Part shown: positions 51,227 through 59,584 of the stretch, one piece after another | How positions within the stretch are numbered: position 1 is the stretch's first letter | How the letters are laid out: every line of letters begins with the position of its first letter | From: Nitrosopumilus adriaticus | GTDB lineage: Archaea; Thermoproteota; Nitrososphaeria; Nitrososphaerales; Nitrosopumilaceae | Direction: 5' to 3' | DNA length: 64,000 nt | Assembly (NCBI RefSeq): GCF_000956175.1 | Contig: NZ_CP011070.1 | Span: 1,296,147 to 1,360,146, forward strand | The notes under the pieces: generated by a model | Told to the model about the DNA's origin: nothing | Databases searched by the model: none | The model's input: the letters and a program-made list of their open reading frames with translations, nothing else | Program-made: the position numbers and the translations under genes

Positions 51227-52207
51227 ATGTCATTTCCAGCAAGACGATTACGTAGACTAAGAACATCTGAAAAAATGAGAGAGCTCATTCAGCAAACTAC
51301 TCTATCGCCTAAAGATTTCATTTGTCCAGTATTTGTTCAAGAAGATCTAAAGGCCAGAGTAAAAGTAGAATCAATGACAGAAATTGAAAGACTGCCTTTA
51401 GAAGATGTAAATGACGAAGTAGGGACAATTAGTGATTTAGGAATTCCTGCAATCATGCTTTTTGGGATTCCAACTCAGAAAGACGAGTCAGGAACTTCTG
51501 CATTTGATGATAATGGAATAGTTCAAAAAGCAATATCAAAGATTAGAGAAAATTTTGGTGATAAAATAGTAATCATGGCAGATGTGTGTCTATGTCAATT
51601 TACATCCACAGGCCATTGCGGAATCATTCAGGGAGATAAAATAGATAATGATACCAGTTTGGATACACTTGCAAAAATTGCTGTCAGTCAAGCAAAGGCA
51701 GGAGTAGATACAGTGTCACCATCTGCAATGATGGATGGCCAGGTTGCCGCAATTAGAAAGGCACTTGATGATGAGAGGTTCACAGATGTATCAATAATGT
51801 CACATTCAGCTAAACATCGTTCAAACTTTTATTCACCATTTAGAGATGCTGCAGAATGTGCTCCAAAATTTGGTGATAGAAAAACATACCAAGTTCCATA
51901 TACAAATGCAAGAGAAGCCATGATGGAAGTAGAATCAGACATCAATGAAGGAGTAGATATCGTAATGATAAAACCTGCATTGTCTTATTTGGATTTAATT
52001 GCTGAGACACGTAGGAAATACAACATTCCAGTTTCTGCATACAGTGTATCTGGAGAATATGCATTAGTAAAAGCCGCATCACAGTTAGGATATGTAAATG
52101 AAAAAGACATCACAGAGGAAATCCTATACTCAATTAAAAGAGCTGGTGCAGACATGATAGTAACATATTTTGCAAAATCTGCTTCAAGATTTCTTCAAGA
52201 ATCATGA
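51227..52207 (+). CDS. hemB: Porphobilinogen synthase (ALA dehydratase)
   Basis: 326 residues. ADVCLCQFTSTGHCG is the Cys-type metal site; HSAKHRSNFYSPFRDA and IVMIKPALSYLDLI carry the two active Lys. Typical proteins read YGPFRDA; here Gly is Ser. Condenses two ALA to porphobilinogen. Part of the hemA-led operon; hemC, hemD and hemL are not in the window. Confidence 0.95.
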   Translation: MSFPARRLRRLRTSEKMRELIQQTTLSPKDFICPVFVQEDLKARVKVESMTEIERLPLEDVNDEVGTISDLGIPAIMLFGIPTQKDESGTSAFDDNGIVQKAISKIRENFGDKIVIMADVCLCQFTSTGHCGIIQGDKIDNDTSLDTLAKIAVSQAKAGVDTVSPSAMMDGQVAAIRKALDDERFTDVSIMSHSAKHRSNFYSPFRDAAECAPKFGDRKTYQVPYTNAREAMMEVESDINEGVDIVMIKPALSYLDLIAETRRKYNIPVSAYSVSGEYALVKAASQLGYVNEKDITEEILYSIKRAGADMIVTYFAKSASRFLQES

Positions 52208-52515
52208 GAAACGACGAACGATTTGAAATTCAAAGAGCATTTGATTTATTGCCACATGTTGTAGGCTCTAGCTGGGCAGTTATATGGTTCAGAATGAAGG
52301 GCATAAAAAAGCCTACAAGAGAAGAATATAGAGAAAAAACATTAGAATTTTTAAAGAAAATTGAACCAGTTTTCGAATCTTATCCTAAAGAGGAAGAATT
52401 TTCAGAGATTATGAAGTATATAGAATATAGAAAAAATGATGAGTATGAGAAGATAAAAACAGGAGAAAACAAAGAGGTCGAAATTAGATATGATAGATAT
52501 GTCGATTATGGCTAA
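52204..52515 (+). CDS. Unknown protein at the end of the haem operon
   Basis: 103 residues, start overlapping the hemB stop (ATGA). Helical and charged (ERFEIQRAFDLLPHVVGSSW, then KPTREEYREKTLEFLKKIEPVF, IEYRKNDEYEKIKTG). No Cys. Its coupling to hemB suggests a haem-related role, not proven. Family not recognised. Confidence 0.65.
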   Translation: MRNDERFEIQRAFDLLPHVVGSSWAVIWFRMKGIKKPTREEYREKTLEFLKKIEPVFESYPKEEEFSEIMKYIEYRKNDEYEKIKTGENKEVEIRYDRYVDYG

Positions 52516-52799
52516 ATCTCATCTTTAAGTTGTTTTAAAAATTTCTTCAAAATCCCAGTTCTCTTCTTTGCCTCTAATTTTCCAGATTTCGTATTCATTA
52601 GAGATTCTAATGTAAGTAATTTTTTAAAGAAATGATCAACTGCCCACATATTATCATCAGGGTTTCTTTTTTTACAGAAAGGATCATCAATATTATAAAA
52701 CGGTCGTTTTAGTGAACCACTTGTAGCAAAAACTCGAGCGATTCCAATTGCACCGAGGGCATCCAATCTATCAGCATCTTGGAGAATTTTGCCTTCCAT
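52512..52799 (-). CDS. HD phosphohydrolase, C-terminal fragment
   Basis: Reads MEGKILQDADRLDALGAIGIARV..., the third metal/active region (QDADRLDALG) of an HD-domain phosphohydrolase. It continues the frame lost at the end of the gene at 52709-53131. Adding one A to the A8 run near 52815 fuses both into a 206-residue protein. On its own it has no HD dyad. Confidence 0.8.
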   Translation of the reverse strand: MEGKILQDADRLDALGAIGIARVFATSGSLKRPFYNIDDPFCKKRNPDDNMWAVDHFFKKLLTLESLMNTKSGKLEAKKRTGILKKFLKQLKDEI

Positions 52800-53131
52800 A
52801 GTATCAGGAATTTTTTTTGTGAAAAACTATGATCACGAATAGCATCAGAGATGATTTGAATTTCTTCATCTGAAAAATCATATTTTTTTAAAATACTTTG
52901 TGACTTTTTTGCACTTTCAATTGAAGACATCTTAGAGCGCTTGTCTGATTTTCGATACGATATGATGTCATGTAGTAATGCAGCACTCAAAACAAGTTTT
53001 TCATTTGCTTTTTCTTTTTTACATATTTTTTGTGCGTTTTTGTAAACTCGCATAATATGTTCAAAATCATGAGCAGGATCATTTTTGATTATTTTTTTGA
53101 CCTCGGCTTGAAGTGAATCTAGCACTTTCAT
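52709..53131 (-). CDS. HD phosphohydrolase, N-terminal part (frame-broken)
   Basis: 140 residues. DPAHDFEHIMRVYKNAQK and VLSAALLHDIISYRKSDKR are the conserved His and HD dyad of the family (YfbR/HDIG-like metal-dependent phosphohydrolases). After AIRDHSFSQKK the frame breaks in an A-run and reads into non-homologous sequence. Native product probably 206 residues with the 52512-52799 part. It follows the membrane gene at 53132 with no gap. Confidence 0.82.
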   Translation of the reverse strand: MKVLDSLQAEVKKIIKNDPAHDFEHIMRVYKNAQKICKKEKANEKLVLSAALLHDIISYRKSDKRSKMSSIESAKKSQSILKKYDFSDEEIQIISDAIRDHSFSQKKFLILWKAKFSKMLIDWMPSVQLESLEFLLQVVH

Positions 53132-53749
53132 TTAGATTCTCCAAATCTTTGGTTTGACAAACTTTAATTTTTTCTGTGTAATTAAAACAGTCCAATTAAT
53201 TGATGCAAAAACAACAAGAACTCCTATTCCTACACCGTCAATTAATAAAATTCCCGTGAGACGATCTTCAAAGAGTTCAAAAAATGGTCTCAAAACAGCA
53301 TCACCAAAATAAATCATCATTATGTATGAAATGGTCCTACCAAACCAAAATCCCACATAGATACTTGCACTTTTTGCACGCATTAATCCATATGCAATAA
53401 ACAGCATATTGCTTGGGAGGGGAGTAGCCCCAAACAAAAAGGATGCAATAATGTATCCATATTTTTTTCTATTCAGATAATCACCAATAATATCAAGATT
53501 AGATTTCTGTTCTTCGCCTACAAATTTTCTAAATAATCCGCTAATTTTTTTGAGGAAGAATCTTCCAAGAGTAGCTCCGGTAGCACCAACCATAGCAAGA
53601 ATTACGATATTCAAGCTAGGATCAAGAAGGTAGAAGGATGTCAAAATAATCCAGCTAGGTGGCATTAGTATTGGTGCAGTATTAACACCAATCAAAACAA
53701 GAAAAATGCCCAAATACGAATATTCACTAAAAAATTCAAAAATATCCAA
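53132..53749 (-). CDS. VTT/DedA-like membrane protein
   Basis: 205 residues, about five hydrophobic segments. SYLGIFLVLIGVNTAPILMPPSWIIL, GATGATLGRFFLKKIS and FLFGATPLPSNMLFIAYGLMR match the VTT (DedA/YqaA) fold with its re-entrant glycine/proline loops. Possibly a lipid scramblase or transporter. Upstream of the HD gene, directly adjacent (stop TAA then ATG). Confidence 0.75.
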   Translation of the reverse strand: MDIFEFFSEYSYLGIFLVLIGVNTAPILMPPSWIILTSFYLLDPSLNIVILAMVGATGATLGRFFLKKISGLFRKFVGEEQKSNLDIIGDYLNRKKYGYIIASFLFGATPLPSNMLFIAYGLMRAKSASIYVGFWFGRTISYIMMIYFGDAVLRPFFELFEDRLTGILLIDGVGIGVLVVFASINWTVLITQKKLKFVKPKIWRI

Positions 53750-53907
53750 ATTCTTTCAAAAATTCTATCTCATTTTTTGTTTCTAAACCCTTGGATCATC
53801 ATTCAGTCAGAAGAAAATATCATTCTGATCTAAAAAATTAAAAGAATTACAAGATTTTTCTAACAATGATCATGTTTTGTAAAAAATTGGATCAATCATG
53901 CAATATC

Positions 53908-53915
53908 TTTATAAG
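53908..53915 (+). promoter_or_regulatory. TATA box for the tiny zinc gene
   Basis: TTTATAAG is centred 26 bases before the ATG at 53937. Confidence 0.5.
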
Positions 53916-53936
53916 CAATTTGTGCCTACACTGAAT

Positions 53937-54059
53937 ATGTCCGAGTTAGTTTGGAAATGTTTTAGATGCAATCTATCTTTCAAGGACGAAGAATTGGCCG
54001 AAATTCATAAAAAAATATCAACACATTCCACAACGAAAGTAAAAGCGATTGTTGCTTAA
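53937..54059 (+). CDS. Tiny C2H2-like zinc protein (40 aa)
   Basis: MSELVWKCFRCNLSFKDE... HKKISTH: C-x2-C-x12-H-x5-H, a compact C2H2 finger with a short tail. Promoter 26 bases upstream supports a leaderless gene. Not longer than one finger; role unknown. Confidence 0.6.
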   Translation: MSELVWKCFRCNLSFKDEELAEIHKKISTHSTTKVKAIVA

Positions 54060-54092
54060 TTTTTCAACATCAACTATTCAATCATAATAAAA

Positions 54093-54193
54093 TGCAGAGG
54101 GTGGGATTTGAACCCACGAACTCCTGAGAGAAGGGATTTCCTATTATGAAGATCTTGAGTCCCTCTCGGTTGACCGGGCTTCGATACCTCTGC
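54093..54193 (-). tRNA. tRNA-Leu (CAA) with a 16-base intron
   Basis: Acceptor GCAGAGG/CCTCTGC, T arm GTGGG-TTCAAAT-CCCAC, a long variable arm (class II) and anticodon stem AGGGA/TCCCT. The loop is CTCAA-G then a 16-base insert (54138-54153), then A. Anticodon CAA reads Leu UUG. Spliced tRNA is ~85 bases; CCA not encoded. Intron ends may shift by one base. Confidence 0.9.
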
Positions 54194-54312
54194 AATGAGT
54201 TTGTGTATAGACCAATATTTCTCAATTACTATTATGACAAAGGGAAAAATTGATCTGAAATTTCAATATTTTTGAGAAAGCTTATAATCGTGCTAATTTG
54301 ATTCAAAAATAG

Positions 54313-54627
54313 ATGACAGAGTTCATACCAATTTCACAAGCAAAGAAAATGCGTAGTGGAGTTAATGTAAATGCCGAAGTTAAAAGCAAAGGAGATCCAA
54401 GGACTGTAAATCTAAAAAGTGGAGGAACAGTTGATGTCTGCGATGCAGTTATAGCTAACGGTGAAACTGAAGATGACCAAATGAAACTCACATTATGGGG
54501 AGACGACATTAAAGCAGTTAATGTTGGAGACACCGTTGTGATCACTAATGGATACACAAATGAGTTCAAAGGGGAAGTATCACTTACAAAAGGTAAGTTT
54601 GGTCAGATGGAAATAAATCCTCAATAA
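54313..54627 (+). CDS. Single OB-fold nucleic-acid-binding protein (RPA/SSB-like)
   Basis: 104 residues. VNAEVKSKGDPRTVNLKSGG, then MKLTLWGDDIKAVNVGDTVVITNGYTNEF is the RPA-like OB fold ('LTLWGD...VKEGD'). One domain only. Likely single-stranded DNA binding. Its end overlaps the convergent membrane-protein gene by seven bases. Confidence 0.88.
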   Translation: MTEFIPISQAKKMRSGVNVNAEVKSKGDPRTVNLKSGGTVDVCDAVIANGETEDDQMKLTLWGDDIKAVNVGDTVVITNGYTNEFKGEVSLTKGKFGQMEINPQ

Positions 54628-55229
54628 CTTCTTTTATTGCCTTGATTATTTTTCAAATCTACTAGTATTACTATTGTTCCAATTACAGAAATAATTATCC
54701 CAAGAATTAAAAAAAATCCAGAGAAAGCCAGAATCAATACAGTATTCATTGTGGAAGTATCTGAATTTGATAGTGGATCAAAATTATCTGGATCTTCAGA
54801 AAACATTGCTATGACATTGACATTTCTTGTTCCAATATTTTTGATTTCTAAATTTAGTGTGTCAGATTGGGAGATATCTAGCATCTCAAAAAGAATAGGA
54901 TCATTTTGAATAAAATCACCATAATCATCTCCAAAAATATTTGAAACTTTAATGGATAATTTATCACCTGGTTGGTAATCAATAATTCTAATTCCCCACA
55001 ACAATGGAACGTCTGATGAAAATGTACTATAGGAAAAATAAGTTGAATCACCAGGCATGATTTGAATCTCATTTGTCATTTCATTAAACATTTCTTCAAA
55101 TAACGAGTTAGAAAAATTGTTTATTTCAGAAATATTACTTGGTACAACAGAAGATGCAATTGAAAGCGAGACAATAACTAGTACCAGTCCAATGATGGAA
55201 ATTATAGGACCACGTTTAATTATAAACAT
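54621..55229 (-). CDS. Membrane-anchored protein with extracytoplasmic domain
   Basis: 202 residues: TM1 at ~9-29 (ISIIGLVLVIVSLSIASSVV), an extracytoplasmic beta-rich domain (~35-155) with acidic residues, TM2 at ~163-188, short cytoplasmic end. Resembles other archaeal two-TM surface proteins with a jelly-roll-like domain between TMs; no named family. Role unknown. Confidence 0.7.
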   Translation of the reverse strand: MFIIKRGPIISIIGLVLVIVSLSIASSVVPSNISEINNFSNSLFEEMFNEMTNEIQIMPGDSTYFSYSTFSSDVPLLWGIRIIDYQPGDKLSIKVSNIFGDDYGDFIQNDPILFEMLDISQSDTLNLEIKNIGTRNVNVIAMFSEDPDNFDPLSNSDTSTMNTVLILAFSGFFLILGIIISVIGTIVILVDLKNNQGNKRSY

Positions 55230-55275
55230 ATTATGAAGCCAACATATTTTATTTCTAGAAATAGTATAATGAGGT

Positions 55276-55848
55276 TTATCGTTTAGATTTCTTTACTGCT
55301 TTCTTTGCTGCAGTTTTTCTAGCTGGTTTTCTTTTTGCTACCTTTTTCTTTGCTGCAGTCTTTCTAGCTGGTTTTCTTTTTGCTACCTTTTTCTTTGCTG
55401 CAGTTTTTCTAGCTGGTTTTCTTTTTGCTACCTTTTTCTTTGCTGCAGTTTTTCTAGCTGGTTTTCTTTTTGCTACCTTTTTCTTTGCTGCAGTTTTTCT
55501 AGCTGGTTTTCTTTTTGCTACCTTTTTCTTTGCTGCAGTTTTTCTAGCTGGTTTTCTTTTTGCTACCTTTTTCTTTGCTGCAGTTTTTCTAGCTGGTTTT
55601 CTTTTTGCTACCTTTTTCTTTGCTGCAGTTTTTCTAGCTGGTTTTCTTTTTGCTACCTTTTTCTTTGCTGCAGTTTTTCTAGAAGATTTCTTTTTAGATA
55701 ATTTACGTCGATTTGCTAAAAGTGCACGTAGTTTTGTCGATGCCTTTTCTAATGAATTTTTAACAGATTCTTCAGCTTTTATTCGTCTTTCTAATTCTTT
55801 TTCTAGTTTTTGAGCTGCCTTTCTACTTTGAGTGATTGTTTGGCGCAA
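55276..55848 (-). CDS. Lysine-rich histone-H1-like repeat protein
   Basis: 190 residues from TTG 55848. Residues ~8-50 are a coiled coil ([20 protein letters not shown]). Residues 57-176 are eight exact 15-residue repeats of [15 protein letters not shown], then a short variant repeat. The tail resembles bacterial AlgP/histone-H1-like proteins and would bind DNA through charge. The upstream gene ends 21 bases before this start, in the same frame (see 55870-56358). The TTG may be only the point where a readthrough or broken gene resumes. Confidence 0.8.
   Translation of the reverse strand: MRQTITQSRKAAQKLEKELERRIKAEESVKNSLEKASTKLRALLANRRKLSKKKSSRKTAAKKKVAKRKPARKTAAKKKVAKRKPARKTAAKKKVAKRKPARKTAAKKKVAKRKPARKTAAKKKVAKRKPARKTAAKKKVAKRKPARKTAAKKKVAKRKPARKTAAKKKVAKRKPARKTAAKKAVKKSKR
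55321..55680. repeat. 45-bp tandem repeat, eight copies
   Basis: Eight in-frame 45-base units coding for the Lys/Ala/Pro/Arg repeats; nearly identical at the base level (one visible T to C variant), so recent expansion. Copy number probably varies between strains. Confidence 0.9.
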
Positions 55849-55869
55849 TGTTGGTTTTGATTTTGCTTG

Positions 55870-56358
55870 CTATTGAATTTTTGAATCAATTTTTGATTTA
55901 ACGTCAGAATAATTTGAAACCTCACCAGATATCTTTTTGGCAGTTTTTTGCCTGTTTTTTATTTCATCCTCTAATTCTTGAACATGATCATTTAATGAGC
56001 GTAATCTAGCCTCAGCATTCTCCTTTTCTTCAGGATTTTCAGCAAATTCAATTTCTTGCTGGGCTTGTTCTATGGCCTCTTTTTCACGAGTTAGTTTTTC
56101 TTGTGCAGCTTCGACTAATCGCTCAATACTCTCTAATTGTGAGTTTTTTTGTGTGAGTACAGTAGAAACATCAGACACATCTTCTCGTTCTGATTCTATT
56201 TTTTTATCAATGGTTGTTAATCCAGATGAGGATCTTTTTTCAGCAGAACGAACTTGTTTGAATTCTTGTTCAGCTTTTTGTCTAAGCTTTGATGCTTCTT
56301 GTTTCTTTTTTCTTAATTGAACAACTAGTTTTTCTATTGATGCCAATGATACAATCAA
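55870..56358 (-). CDS. Long coiled-coil protein
   Basis: 162 residues, nearly all heptad-type coiled coil (VQLRKKKQEASKLRQKAEQE; then several Glu/Lys-rich stretches). The stop is TAG (55870-55872). After it the same frame runs seven codons (QAKSKPT) into the lysine-repeat gene. This suggests that the two genes were or are one, about 360 residues long. SMC-like hinge or ATPase parts are absent. Function unknown; chromosome or nucleoid association is a guess. Confidence 0.72.
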   Translation of the reverse strand: MIVSLASIEKLVVQLRKKKQEASKLRQKAEQEFKQVRSAEKRSSSGLTTIDKKIESEREDVSDVSTVLTQKNSQLESIERLVEAAQEKLTREKEAIEQAQQEIEFAENPEEKENAEARLRSLNDHVQELEDEIKNRQKTAKKISGEVSNYSDVKSKIDSKIQ

Positions 56359-56482
56359 AGAAAAAGAGTCGGTTAAGTTGTTAATATAATCAGGATTTGA
56401 CTTACCAGTTAAGAAAATTAACTAACTTTGATCGCAAAAATCATTTTTTAAAAAATATTAGTCAATAGATTTTAAGAAAAGC

Positions 56483-56794
56483 ATGGATTTTCATCCAAAA
56501 GATTTACCAATATCAAAAACATATGATCTAAAAAATGAAAAAGATGCATTAGATGCAGTTGAAGATATGATAAATCTAGGGTTCAAAGAAAGAAAAGAGG
56601 GATTCAGAGTCCTCATGCCAAAAGAAACAAAATTAGCAAAAAGAATTGGATACTCTGTCACAACAGGTGTTACTCATGGCCTCAGACAAAAAAATGAAAT
56701 TCGGGATGTCAGATATTGGACATATCATTATGATGATGAGCATTATGCAATAGTTCTGATAAGTAATACTGCATTAACTGAATTAGGTTTTTGA
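56483..56794 (+). CDS. Small soluble protein of unknown function
   Basis: 103 residues: MDFHPKDLPISKTYDLKNEK, a helix (ALDAVEDMINLGF), a strand-rich end (YWTYHYDDEHYAIVLISNTA). No cysteine, no TM. It overlaps the convergent PAP2 gene by 12 bases. Not recognised. Confidence 0.65.
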   Translation: MDFHPKDLPISKTYDLKNEKDALDAVEDMINLGFKERKEGFRVLMPKETKLAKRIGYSVTTGVTHGLRQKNEIRDVRYWTYHYDDEHYAIVLISNTALTELGF

Positions 56795-57451
56795 TTTTTC
56801 AAAAATCTTGTAAAGTTTTGTGCGCTTTGCCATCACTCCTGCAAGCATTATTCCAATTACAGTTCCACCAATGACATCCATTGGATAATGTTGCAGAACG
56901 TAAATTCTGCTAAGTGAAATCATTGCAGGATATAAGAACATCAAATACGCCCCACGAGGGAATCTCTCCGATAGAGCATATCCCAAAATTATAGCAAAAA
57001 TCATAGATCTTGCAGCATGGCCTGATGGATATGATGCATCAAATCCACCCTCACAAAATAATGCAAAAGTATCACGGCTGATTGTTACAGGAAAATCCAC
57101 GCCCTCATAGTCAAAATCAGGCCTATCTCTATCCACACCACATTTGATGTAACCTGTAAGTAGCGTAGATATTACAATAAGAATCATCAGAGTAATTCCT
57201 ACGCGTCTAGTTTTTGGGATGATCAAAACCACAATTCCAAACATTAGCATATTGAAGACATCGCCGCTTTCAGTCACATATTGCATAAAGATGTCAATTG
57301 TAGGATTTCCGATATTTTGTGAGAAAAATAAAACTATACTTTGATCAAAAGTTTCAGTGACTCCCGAATAAACCAAGGCAGTAAGAACAAGAAATAATGT
57401 AGTAAGTAAAACAAAGGAGCGAGACCTAAGATCAAAAATCCAATTTTGCAA
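56783..57451 (-). CDS. PAP2-family membrane phosphatase
   Basis: 222 residues, about six TM segments. The three PAP2 motifs are present: KCGVDRDRPDFDYEG (KxxxxxxRP), ASYPSGHAARS (PSGH) and SRIYVLQHYPMDVIGG (SRxxxxxHxxxD). Removes phosphate from lipid or isoprenoid phosphates, e.g. polyprenyl diphosphate recycling in archaea. Confidence 0.9.
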   Translation of the reverse strand: MQNWIFDLRSRSFVLLTTLFLVLTALVYSGVTETFDQSIVLFFSQNIGNPTIDIFMQYVTESGDVFNMLMFGIVVLIIPKTRRVGITLMILIVISTLLTGYIKCGVDRDRPDFDYEGVDFPVTISRDTFALFCEGGFDASYPSGHAARSMIFAIILGYALSERFPRGAYLMFLYPAMISLSRIYVLQHYPMDVIGGTVIGIMLAGVMAKRTKLYKIFEKSKT

Positions 57452-57572
57452 TTAATTAAACCTCAAGTTGATAGTTTTTAATTTTTGTCAGTAGATAAGT
57501 TTTGAAATTATTAATCACGGTTTGTAAATAATATCTGCGAAAATAAATGATCGGCTCAAAGAATTTAACCAA

Positions 57573-58799
57573 GTGGATAATAGAAAGGGCGTGAAGGTAC
57601 TCACACTAGATGATTTTGACCTTAAAGGTATGACCGTTTTTTTAAGAGTGGATATGAATTGCCCAATAGATCCAGATACCATGGAGATTTCAGGTACCAA
57701 AAGAATCGAAGAAGCAATTGAGACTTTACAATCACTCAAAGAAGCTAAAGTGGTTGTTGCATCTCATCAAGGAAGAGTTGGCAATAATGATTATACAGGA
57801 ATGGACAAACACGCAAAAGTTCTTGAGAAATTAATGAATAGAGAAATCAAATATGTCGAAGATACCATTGGTGAAGCAGCTCAAAACGCAATTAAAAATT
57901 TAGAAGATGGAGACATTTTACTTTTAGATAATCTAAGATTATGTGCAGAAGAAAATTATGAGTTTACACCAGAGAACGCTGCAAAAACAATAATGGTTTC
58001 ACGGTTATCAAAATTCTTTGATCTATGTGTTTTAGATTCATTTCCTAGTGCACACAGATCACACCCATCAATAGTTGGATTCCCACAAGTTATTCCTGCT
58101 TGTGCAGGAAGAATTGTAGAGAGAGAAGTTAGAAATCTTGATGAGATAATGACTGTAGCCAAGGCCCCACATGTTATTGTGCTAGGTGGCTCTAAAGTTC
58201 CAGATAGATTAGAAGCAATCAGACTATTAATTCAAAATGGCCGTGCAGATCATGTGTTATTGACAGGTTTGATTGCCAATGTGTTCATGCGGGCACAAGC
58301 CAGAATCAAATCACCCCTCGGGATTAAAAGAGAGGATGAAGTAGTTGCAAAAGCTCATGCTTTGATAGGAGAGTATCCAGATGTGTTTGCCACTCCTGTA
58401 GATATTGCAATTGACAAAGACGGTGCAAGAGTTGAGATGGATGTAAGAGAGATTGCAAAAACTGATAAAATTTATGATTTAGGTCCTAAAACTGTAGAAT
58501 ACTATTCAAAATTAATTGCAGGTGCAGGTACTGTGTTTATCAGCGGACCTGCAGGATTTTTTGAGAAAGAGAATTTTAGTTTTGGAACAAAAGCATTACT
58601 GGATTCAGTTGCAAACTCAATGGCAACTACAATTGTGAGCGGAGGGCACTTGACATCTGTTCTTAAAAGACTAGGTTTAGCAGAAAAAATCAACCATGTC
58701 AGTACAGCAGGTGGGGCGCTAGTTCTTTATCTTACAGGAGAAAAACTACCAATGATTAAAGCATTAGAAGAAGCTGCTAAAAAATACAGATCTAAATAG
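57573..58799 (+). CDS. pgk: Phosphoglycerate kinase
   Basis: 408 residues from GTG 57573 (AAATAAATG element ~27 bases upstream) or 402 from GTG 57591. Substrate site FLRVDMNCPIDPDT; nucleotide site GGSKVPDRLEAI; C-terminal ISGPAGFFEKE. Gluconeogenic/Calvin-like carbon flow in this autotroph, together with phosphoglycerate mutase encoded at 28320. The 3' end overlaps the 115-residue gene by eight bases. Confidence 0.95.
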   Translation: MDNRKGVKVLTLDDFDLKGMTVFLRVDMNCPIDPDTMEISGTKRIEEAIETLQSLKEAKVVVASHQGRVGNNDYTGMDKHAKVLEKLMNREIKYVEDTIGEAAQNAIKNLEDGDILLLDNLRLCAEENYEFTPENAAKTIMVSRLSKFFDLCVLDSFPSAHRSHPSIVGFPQVIPACAGRIVEREVRNLDEIMTVAKAPHVIVLGGSKVPDRLEAIRLLIQNGRADHVLLTGLIANVFMRAQARIKSPLGIKREDEVVAKAHALIGEYPDVFATPVDIAIDKDGARVEMDVREIAKTDKIYDLGPKTVEYYSKLIAGAGTVFISGPAGFFEKENFSFGTKALLDSVANSMATTIVSGGHLTSVLKRLGLAEKINHVSTAGGALVLYLTGEKLPMIKALEEAAKKYRSK

Positions 58800-59139
58800 A
58801 AGATTTACAAGAACCGTTTGGGCAAATTCTTTCTTCTGTTGGTCCAAGATAGATATCATGATTACAAGAATTGCAATGAAATTTTTCAATTGGATCAAAT
58901 AATTTCATCCATATCGTTGTAAAGTTCTGGGCAATGTTTCGGGCAAGACCAGAATCGCAGATTTCGGTAAAAAAAGATTCAGTGTCATCTATAATCCAAG
59001 AAGGATCAAGATCACCGTTTTCTTTTATTATTTGAAAAATTTCATCATTGGTAAATTTGCCATCTGGATCATTGAATTTTTCAAAAATTATTTTTCGTAT
59101 TTGCAATGATATTGGCATTGTAGGAGTAAAATCACTCAT
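58792..59139 (-). CDS. Small protein with C-terminal zinc ribbon, end of suf operon
   Basis: 115 residues. Helical N-terminal 80 residues (ISLQIRKIIFEKFND, DPSWIIDDTESFFTEICDSG), then a zinc ribbon HCNSCNHDIYLGPTEERICP with a late C. It begins one base after the sufU stop, so part of the same transcript. Function unknown, possibly a helper or regulator of the suf machinery. Confidence 0.7.
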   Translation of the reverse strand: MSDFTPTMPISLQIRKIIFEKFNDPDGKFTNDEIFQIIKENGDLDPSWIIDDTESFFTEICDSGLARNIAQNFTTIWMKLFDPIEKFHCNSCNHDIYLGPTEERICPNGSCKSSI

Positions 59140-59140
59140 A

Positions 59141-59584
59141 CTAGTACAGGTTTGCTGCCTCTTCTTTTAGTTTATCTACATCAGGAGTATCTTCCATGTT
59201 CTTTCCAATGTAGGTGTAAAGAGCAGATTTGAGTACTTTGAGAGAAAGTAATGCACATTTTATTCGTACAGCTTGGAGATGCTCCAGACCCAATTCACTT
59301 AGGACATCATTTTTGTCTATTGCTCTTGCTTCATCAAGGGTCTTGCCTTTTGTAATTTCAGTTAGAACAGAAGAGCAAGCCATACAAATTGCACATCCTT
59401 TTCCATGAAATTTGATATCAGTTACTTTGTTATCATCAATTTTCATGTCAATATCTATACTATCACCACAAAGTGGATTTGAATCATGAAAAGTAACATC
59501 GTGGTTTTCAATCTCCCCATAATTAATTGGATTTCTTGAATAATCCACGATCATTTCATGATAAATATCTGCATTACCACTCAT
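59141..59584 (-). CDS. sufU: Fe-S scaffold SufU/IscU-like
   Basis: 147 residues. Conserved Cys in SNPLCGDSIDIDMKI, FHGKGCAICMACSSVL and RIKCALLSLK. Accepts sulfur from SufS and passes it to SufBCD. Overlaps sufS (ATGA-type) at its start. Confidence 0.92.
   Translation of the reverse strand: MSGNADIYHEMIVDYSRNPINYGEIENHDVTFHDSNPLCGDSIDIDMKIDDNKVTDIKFHGKGCAICMACSSVLTEITKGKTLDEARAIDKNDVLSELGLEHLQAVRIKCALLSLKVLKSALYTYIGKNMEDTPDVDKLKEEAANLY

Noticed and set aside
55276-55848. True eukaryote-like histone H1
   Set aside because: Only the Lys/Ala/Pro-rich tail is shared; there is no winged-helix globular domain.
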